DNA of 35,999 nucleotides from an uncultured Prevotella sp. (GTDB lineage: Bacteria > Bacteroidota > Bacteroidia > Bacteroidales > Bacteroidaceae): NCBI GenBank assembly GCA_946403845.1, contig CAMJBL010000021.1:1-35999 (forward strand). Direction: 5' to 3'. Positions 31,819-35,999 of the stretch are shown piece after piece. The notes below the pieces were generated by a model. That model did no database searches. It was not told the origin of the DNA and saw only the letters and a program-made list of their open reading frames with translations. A program made the translations under genes and the position numbers. Numbering within the stretch: the stretch's first letter is position 1; every line of letters begins with the position of its first letter.

Positions 31819-31854
31819 AAACATTGTTAAATAATCGATTCTTCGTGCAGTATT
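31819..31854 (+). promoter_or_regulatory. Duplicated non-canonical promoter-like element, copy 2
   Basis: TTGTTAAAT (31824-31832) and CGTGCAGTATT (31844-31854) have the same 11-nt gap as copy 1 at 27265-27300. Both are followed by a T/A-rich stretch containing TGTTATA. It lies 64 nt before the chosen start at 31918. Confidence 0.6.
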
Positions 31855-31917
31855 TTGGCTTACTCTATGTTATATATAAAAAGGTATAACGATTAATTGA
31901 GAATAAACGAAGAAATT

Positions 31918-32547
31918 ATGAGAAAAATAGTATTGCTTCTGGGTTTGTTTATAGGATTGCTATCTGTTACAGAATCATCTGCACAGATTAAATATGGTGT
32001 TAAGGGAGGTCTGAACCTGTCAAGCGTCGGTTTCGATGAAGATGTTTATAGCATCAATAACCGTGCTGGCTTTTTCGTCGGTCCGACAGTTCTGATGGCT
32101 ACACCTATTAAGGAAATAGAACTTGATGCGTCACTTCTTTTTGACCAACGCGGGGTTGAAACAGAAACTTCAGATTTGCAAGGTGGTCGTCCATATAAGA
32201 CCACAACCACCCAGCGACAAATAGCCATACCTTTCAATTTACGTTATAACCTAAGCCCAGAAAGTAACACAAGGTTGTATGTATTCGCTGGTCCACAACT
32301 TGGTCTGAATGTAGGCAAAAAAGAGAGCGAACTTGATAATGGCGATATAGTATTTGACACTTTCTCTTTCAGTATGAATGTCGGTATTGGTATGAGGCTA
32401 TCGCAGCATATTCAAATATCCGCCAACTATAACTTTGTCTGCGGAAAAAATGCAGGAATATGGATTAATAGGCAATTGGATTCTGGCAGACAAGTCAATA
32501 AAAGCCGTTTTAATGCCTGGCAGTTCAGTGTAGGTTACTATTTCTAA
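31918..32547 (+). CDS. Porin-like outer-membrane beta-barrel protein
   Basis: The 209-residue protein starts MRKIVLLLG and has a signal peptide ending SSAQ, then the classic OMP_b-brl_2 opening IKYGVKGGLNLSSVG and a later RLYVFAGPQLGLNVG, ending FSVGYYF with the barrel-type terminal aromatic. I use the ATG at 31918. The one at 31897 would add seven polar residues before the signal peptide. It is the first gene after the second copy of the duplicated element. Confidence 0.85.
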   Translation: MRKIVLLLGLFIGLLSVTESSAQIKYGVKGGLNLSSVGFDEDVYSINNRAGFFVGPTVLMATPIKEIELDASLLFDQRGVETETSDLQGGRPYKTTTTQRQIAIPFNLRYNLSPESNTRLYVFAGPQLGLNVGKKESELDNGDIVFDTFSFSMNVGIGMRLSQHIQISANYNFVCGKNAGIWINRQLDSGRQVNKSRFNAWQFSVGYYF

Positions 32548-32591
32548 CACAAGGGCCTGGAACGTTATATTGTTGATTAAAGCACATTAAG

Positions 32592-33206
32592 ATGAAAAAG
32601 TATCTGTATTTTTTGATGAGCGCCGTGCTGATTGTTATGTCGGCAGGATGCAGCAGTGAGGGGGAAGACATTAACAATACTGAAGGTATTATTACGACTT
32701 TCCATCTACTCAATGAAAACGGTGAAGAAACCACAACATTCAAAAGTGGAGAAAACATTTTTTTTGATCTGGAGATTGTCAACAATTGCGACACTATGAT
32801 GGTTTTTACTTCTGAAAACCAAAATAATATAGTTATCCAACAGGGAATCAGCAAGGATGGGGCAGATTTGTTCTTCCCATTATCAAATGAAGACTTATTC
32901 TCTGTTTATGATAAAAAAGGTGAAAAGATAGGCAATCCATATACAGGTCTATATTGTAACACATCTTTCATGAAGGTCATAGAGCCACATTCTAATTACC
33001 ATGCGCGTTGCAATTGGAAGGAAACGGGTGAAGGATTTTGGCAACCTGACGTAACATTTCCTTTCTGTAAACTTGGCAGCATGGAAGATCTTCCTGTCGG
33101 GGAATACTATATTTCATTTCGTATTAAGTGTAGGAACAATGCAAAAGACCCGAAATCTCAATTTAAAACGCTTTCCTTTCTTTACCAATTTGCTGTTGTA
33201 GAATGA
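32592..33206 (+). CDS. Lipoprotein, BsuPI-like beta-sandwich
   Basis: The 204-residue protein has lipobox SAGC (Cys20) and a beta-sandwich domain in which FKSGENIFFDLEIVNNCDTMMVF and later VGEYYISFRIKC resemble the BsuPI-type intracellular proteinase-inhibitor fold. Five cysteines occur in the mature part. Its first codons are close to those of the lipoprotein at 27353, so the two share a recently duplicated signal-peptide region even though the mature parts differ. Function unknown. Confidence 0.72.
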   Translation: MKKYLYFLMSAVLIVMSAGCSSEGEDINNTEGIITTFHLLNENGEETTTFKSGENIFFDLEIVNNCDTMMVFTSENQNNIVIQQGISKDGADLFFPLSNEDLFSVYDKKGEKIGNPYTGLYCNTSFMKVIEPHSNYHARCNWKETGEGFWQPDVTFPFCKLGSMEDLPVGEYYISFRIKCRNNAKDPKSQFKTLSFLYQFAVVE

Positions 33207-33375
33207 AACCAGAAAGTAGTTCTACGACATAAGAGGTCTGGAACTAAACTCAGAAGATGGGAGGCCCAAATTGAGCTCTCTATTCCTTTATCGGACCTGA
33301 AACATAGTCTGAAACCCACCTGGCAAAGGGCTGTTTCTCGAAGCACGCGGGGTCTTGGACGATGCTTAATAGCAC

Positions 33376-33400
33376 TAAAAATGGCCCTCCGCTGAGGGCC
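33376..33400 (-). terminator. Intrinsic terminator downstream of the NYN remnant
   Basis: The hairpin GGCCCTC-CGCT-GAGGGCC (33383-33400) is followed on the minus strand by ATTTTTAG. It suits transcription coming from the deleted NYN gene. Nothing else convincing is seen in 33207-33503; a 16-codon ORF at 33432 is not supported. Confidence 0.65.
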
Positions 33401-33503
33401 TGATAAACTTTGTTCACTTAAATCTTATACTATGAAACATAAAAAGCGTATCGTCATCGCGACGTATATATCTTTAATCTGATAAATCTGGTGATCAAAA
33501 CCG

Positions 33504-33739
33504 TCAAGTATTCTTTGACAGTTGTAAGTGTTTCCACTTCTCTGGTATCTGCAAATCATAATTCTTTGCTTTCAGGTGTACTAGTATTTCACTTTTAGCA
33601 ACTCCTGGTCAGGTCGCATAAACTTCTCAAACAGGCTGACAAGATCAAGCCAATAATAGCGTTTCCACCTACGGTCAGACTTCAAGCCGTAATAGAAATT
33701 AAAGCCATCAACATAAACAATAACTTTTTGCTTTTCCAT
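33504..33739 (-). pseudogene. NYN-domain protein, internally deleted remnant
   Basis: From the ATG at 33739 a 52-codon frame reads MEKQKVIVYVDGFNFYYGLK and continues to LLKVKY before a TAG at 33581-33583. The VDGFNFYYGLK motif is the N-terminal active-site segment of NYN/PIN-like nucleases. A second frame, shifted by 2 nt, at 33575-33504 encodes LKAKNYDLQIPEKWKHLQLS, which looks like a C-terminal end of such a protein. The middle of the gene, normally well over 100 codons, is missing. Promoter, leader hairpin and terminator remain. Confidence 0.75.
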
Positions 33740-33759
33740 ATTACTATTTTTAAAGTTAA

Positions 33760-33779
33760 GCCACCTCTTTCGAGGTGGC
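33760..33779 (-). promoter_or_regulatory. GNRA-capped hairpin in the NYN leader
   Basis: An 8-bp perfect stem GCCACCTC/GAGGTGGC with a GAAA loop on the minus-strand transcript lies about 20 nt before the NYN start codon. No T-run follows, so it is not a simple terminator. Confidence 0.7.
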
Positions 33780-33818
33780 GAGCCTTAGCTTTTTTCATCT
33801 AAGGGGGATGTTCTGCTG

Positions 33819-33850
33819 CAAATATACGATGTTTTTTCGTAACTTCCAAA
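33819..33850 (-). promoter_or_regulatory. Promoter of the NYN remnant
   Basis: On the minus strand TTTG (33850-33847) and TATATTTG (33826-33819) are 20 nt apart, a full consensus match, although the gene itself is broken. Confidence 0.8.
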
Positions 33851-33897
33851 TAATTTGAGGACTTTTTACGATTCGACATGTAAATTGCCACATATAG

Positions 33898-34419
33898 CTA
33901 TCGCTTGCGGTAGACGTATTTCTTGAAGTCGAAGTAGTCGGCGGGGTTGCGCGTTTTTCCGTTCACGCGAATCTCAAAATGCAGATGGGGCGTTGTGGCT
34001 CTGCCTGTCTGTCCTACGAGGGCTATTACCTGCCCCGCTTTTACGTGCTGCCCTTCCTTGACCAGGTTCTCTGAATTGTGTGAGTAGTAAGTCTCCAGTC
34101 CGTTAGCATGCTTGATGCGCACCAGGTTGCCATAGCCATGATATGGTTTCGAGAATATTACTTCACCGTCGAAGGCAGCATAGATGGAATCCCTGTCCTT
34201 GGTCTTGATGTCCACGCCTGAATGACGCCGTTTGCCGCGCTTGCCGTAGGGACTGATAACTTTTGCCCCAGGCAGCGGGAAACACCATTGTTTCGAAGAA
34301 GCCTTTTTGTTGTTTGTTTCGATCGATTGGTAGATGGGCCACGAACTGCCTGCCAGTGCTGGACTCGCAGTCCATACCAACATCATTAACCATAGGTGTC
34401 GCCAAATGTATTTCGTCAT
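33898..34419 (-). CDS. M23-family (LytM-type) metallopeptidase
   Basis: The protein has 173 residues from the ATG at 34419 (MTKYIWRHLW) with a signal peptide ending SPALA. The M23 domain covers about residues 50-165. Zinc and catalytic residues are all visible: His66 and Asp70 in HSGVD, His114 in YYSHN, and His145/His147 in PHLHFE. Such enzymes cut peptidoglycan cross-bridges. The chosen start leaves 1 nt after the upstream hydrolase stop. An ATG at 34446 would overlap the hydrolase and precede the signal peptide with nine polar residues. Confidence 0.92.
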   Translation of the reverse strand: MTKYIWRHLWLMMLVWTASPALAGSSWPIYQSIETNNKKASSKQWCFPLPGAKVISPYGKRGKRRHSGVDIKTKDRDSIYAAFDGEVIFSKPYHGYGNLVRIKHANGLETYYSHNSENLVKEGQHVKAGQVIALVGQTGRATTPHLHFEIRVNGKTRNPADYFDFKKYVYRKR

Positions 34420-34420
34420 G

Positions 34421-35668
34421 TTACAGCGCTTTAATCCACGTTGCAATGTCCTGCAGGACTTCTGGAGAGATGGTTTCTTCTATCTGACTATACTCCTCTG
34501 GGAGACCTGTTTTGCAATGCTGAAACAGATGGTTGAGTGAGGGGTATTCCTTGATGAGATGCTTCTTTGATGGCGGCAGCAATTGCTTAAGCGCAGGAAG
34601 ACACAGTGTGGAAATGACCTGACAGTCGTGGTCGCCATTAAGTGCGAAAACTGGGCAGCGGGTCTTGCGGATGTTTTCCGTGGGGTCGTAGTCGTTGAAC
34701 CAGTCTATCCAATGATTCTTCATGGAGGCTACGGTCTGGCGATACTTCTCTATGGTCATCGTGGCGGGCTGGCCAGAAAGCCCCAGTATACGGTTGCTTT
34801 GTGCTGCCAGCAGGGTGTCTCCCTTTACTGTGGGGCCTGCCAGTGACACGATGAAGTCCACTTTCTTCTGAGCACCAAGCATGAAGGCGATGGTGCCCCC
34901 TTCGCTGTGACCGAGAATACCAATCTTGCTGAAGGCCTTTTTATTGCGCAGGAAGTCGATTCCCGCTGCAGCATCGCGAGCGAAATCCTCCGATGTGGCG
35001 TTTTTGACTTCGCCACCTACGGACTTCCCCGTAGCACGGTCGTCGTAGCGCAGGGTGGCGATACCCTGACGAGCCAGGTAGTCAGAAATAACGAGGAAAG
35101 TTTTGTGATCCATCAGCTCCTCGTCGCGGTTCTGCTGTCCGCTGCCAGAGACGAACAGCACGACCATCGGCTTTTGCTTCTTGTCGTAGCCCATCGGGTA
35201 GGTTAGCGTACCTGCCAGCATAGCACTATCAGCCTCGTTCGTGAAGGTTACTTCCTCTGTTTCATAGGGATAGGGCGGTTTCGGTGTCTGCGGACGTTTC
35301 ACTTCGGGTACGCCTTTTGTCATCACAAGCGGAAACGAAAAACCGCGCTGCGAGAAAGTGCCGTCGAGCTTTCCTTCTTTCAGACGAGCACGATAGGTGA
35401 CTCCAAGGGATTCTATTTTTATGGCTACTGAATCATCAGAGAGATATTCTTTAAACCCGGAAATGCCTTTGGCCCCTTGATCAGGACTGTCGAGTGAGAC
35501 CTTGACATAGCCGTCGGCCTGTTCGAGATGGAGGACAATAGTCAGCGATGTTACGCCAGCCTTGAGTTTGCCCGACCATGAGCCAAGCAGGGCTGTCGTC
35601 GTATTAACCTGCGCCAGTCCCGTCAGTGCGACAAAGGCAAGAAGGGTGGTGATAATGCTTTTTTTCAT
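34421..35668 (-). CDS. Exported alpha/beta hydrolase with N-terminal beta domain
   Basis: The 415-residue protein has a signal peptide ending TGLAQ, an N-terminal lipocalin-like beta domain (about residues 28-118, LLGSWSGKLKAG to FPLVMTKG) and an alpha/beta-hydrolase domain. The nucleophile is Ser255 in GHSEGG, the acid is in NGDHDCQV and the His in SLNHLFQH near the C-terminus. This matches serine aminopeptidase/dienelactone-hydrolase-type proteins of Bacteroidales. The substrate is unknown. It is followed directly by the M23 peptidase gene, so the two probably form an operon. Confidence 0.9.
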   Translation of the reverse strand: MKKSIITTLLAFVALTGLAQVNTTTALLGSWSGKLKAGVTSLTIVLHLEQADGYVKVSLDSPDQGAKGISGFKEYLSDDSVAIKIESLGVTYRARLKEGKLDGTFSQRGFSFPLVMTKGVPEVKRPQTPKPPYPYETEEVTFTNEADSAMLAGTLTYPMGYDKKQKPMVVLFVSGSGQQNRDEELMDHKTFLVISDYLARQGIATLRYDDRATGKSVGGEVKNATSEDFARDAAAGIDFLRNKKAFSKIGILGHSEGGTIAFMLGAQKKVDFIVSLAGPTVKGDTLLAAQSNRILGLSGQPATMTIEKYRQTVASMKNHWIDWFNDYDPTENIRKTRCPVFALNGDHDCQVISTLCLPALKQLLPPSKKHLIKEYPSLNHLFQHCKTGLPEEYSQIEETISPEVLQDIATWIKAL

Positions 35669-35690
35669 ACAGTTTTCTTATAATGCGCTG

Positions 35691-35698
35691 CAAAGGTA
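35691..35698 (-). promoter_or_regulatory. -7 element of the hydrolase-M23 operon
   Basis: The minus strand reads TACCTTTG, 22 nt before the hydrolase ATG. The -33 region has no clear TTTG. Confidence 0.55.
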
Positions 35699-35910
35699 CA
35701 AACTATTTTTGTTTTAACCTTAGATTCTGATGTTATTTCACATAAATAAAGGGTTATTAAGTGGATCAGAGGGGTTGGCGCTGGGTTCAAGTATAATGGT
35801 TTTTGCCCGCTTCTTTATATTATATAATAATGTATAGGGCTTTTTAGTCTTGACTTTTATCAAGAAGTGGAAATAATACACTCAAAAAGTGAAAATTTCC
35901 TTGGAAAAGT

Positions 35911-35941
35911 TTTGGTAGTTCGGAAAAAAGCAGTACCTTTG
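35911..35941 (+). promoter_or_regulatory. Strong rRNA-like promoter
   Basis: TTTGGTAGTT (35911-35920) and TACCTTTG (35934-35941) have a 19-nt gap from TTTG to TA and an A/T-rich upstream tract. The rest of 35699-35910 holds no gene I can support; a small TCTTGA/TCAAGA hairpin lies at 35848-35865. Confidence 0.85.
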
Positions 35942-35999
35942 CACCCGCTTTCGCCCAATTTCGGGCGATTTGCGTGAAGAAAGAGTTCTTTGAAAGATT
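35942..35999 (+). other. Probable start of an rRNA operon leader (cut by window end)
   Basis: A CGCCC/GGGCG hairpin (35952-35967) is followed by GAAAGAGTTCTTTGAAAGAT, which resembles the boxA-like leader found upstream of 16S rRNA genes in Bacteroidetes. The 16S gene itself would lie beyond the window; this is inference. Confidence 0.6.

Noticed and set aside
27265..33206. Integrative element or insertion sequence
   Set aside because: No integrase, transposase, mobilisation gene, tRNA or terminal direct repeats were found in or around the accessory block.
33432..33482. 16-codon ORF MKHKKRIVIATYISLI
   Set aside because: Too short, no promoter of its own and no recognisable similarity. It lies between the minus-strand terminator and the NYN remnant.

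Overview
The window looks like chromosomal DNA of a Bacteroidales bacterium, most likely a Prevotella-type Prevotellaceae. The evidence is the set of families (DUF4290, DUF6089 and DUF6242 type proteins, OmpH/Skp paralogues next to bamA, a thiamine TonB receptor with PnuC, TlpA-like proteins and many small lipoproteins). It is also the promoters, which repeatedly show the Bacteroidetes signature: TTTG near -33 and TAnnTTTG near -7, about 19-20 nt apart. Shine-Dalgarno sites are generally absent. The species assignment is inference.

Layout. Positions 1-6453 are a plus-strand envelope-biogenesis run: a DUF6242-like lipoprotein, a DUF6089-like protein, uppS, bamA and two ompH/skp genes, ending at a bidirectional terminator. 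Positions 6525-7857 (minus) hold a third ompH paralogue and murI. Positions 7988-12223 (minus) are a probable operon aroQ, O-methyltransferase, rbfA, lolC/E-like permease and carboxylesterase, bounded by a strong aroQ promoter and a terminator. From 12292 (plus) a promoter and TPP riboswitch precede a TonB-dependent receptor and a PnuC-type thiamine transporter. Then come terC (minus), a short comEC (plus), dxr and rseP (minus), an SLC13/RCK permease (plus), and tsaB, DUF4290, murA and rimM (minus). MurA carries Asp at the usual catalytic Cys position, which predicts fosfomycin resistance.

From about 25.9 kb the character changes. A DNABII/HU-like protein with a C-terminal winged-helix-like part is followed by about 320 bp of imperfect iterons of 21-24 bp. 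These sit between its own promoter and a divergent strong promoter. That second promoter drives what appears to be a structured non-coding RNA with two long, mutually crossing helices and a terminal T-run. Positions 27353-33206 are an AT-richer accessory block of small lipoproteins, two outer-membrane barrels and two thioredoxin-fold proteins. Two transcription units inside it share a duplicated, non-canonical promoter-like element. A deleted NYN-domain gene with intact promoter, leader hairpin and terminator follows, then an M23 peptidase and an alpha/beta hydrolase. The window ends in a strong promoter and leader that look like the start of an rRNA operon.

A second theme runs through the whole window. 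Short tandem repeats with period 7, 8 or 9 bp sit in gene junctions (often touching stop or start codons) and inside genes. Inside genes they encode parts of signal peptides (bamA, ompH), a membrane segment (pnuC), a MurA loop, a TerC loop and the UppS tail. The iteron/HU/ncRNA locus and these dispersed repeats are the best candidates for something undescribed.
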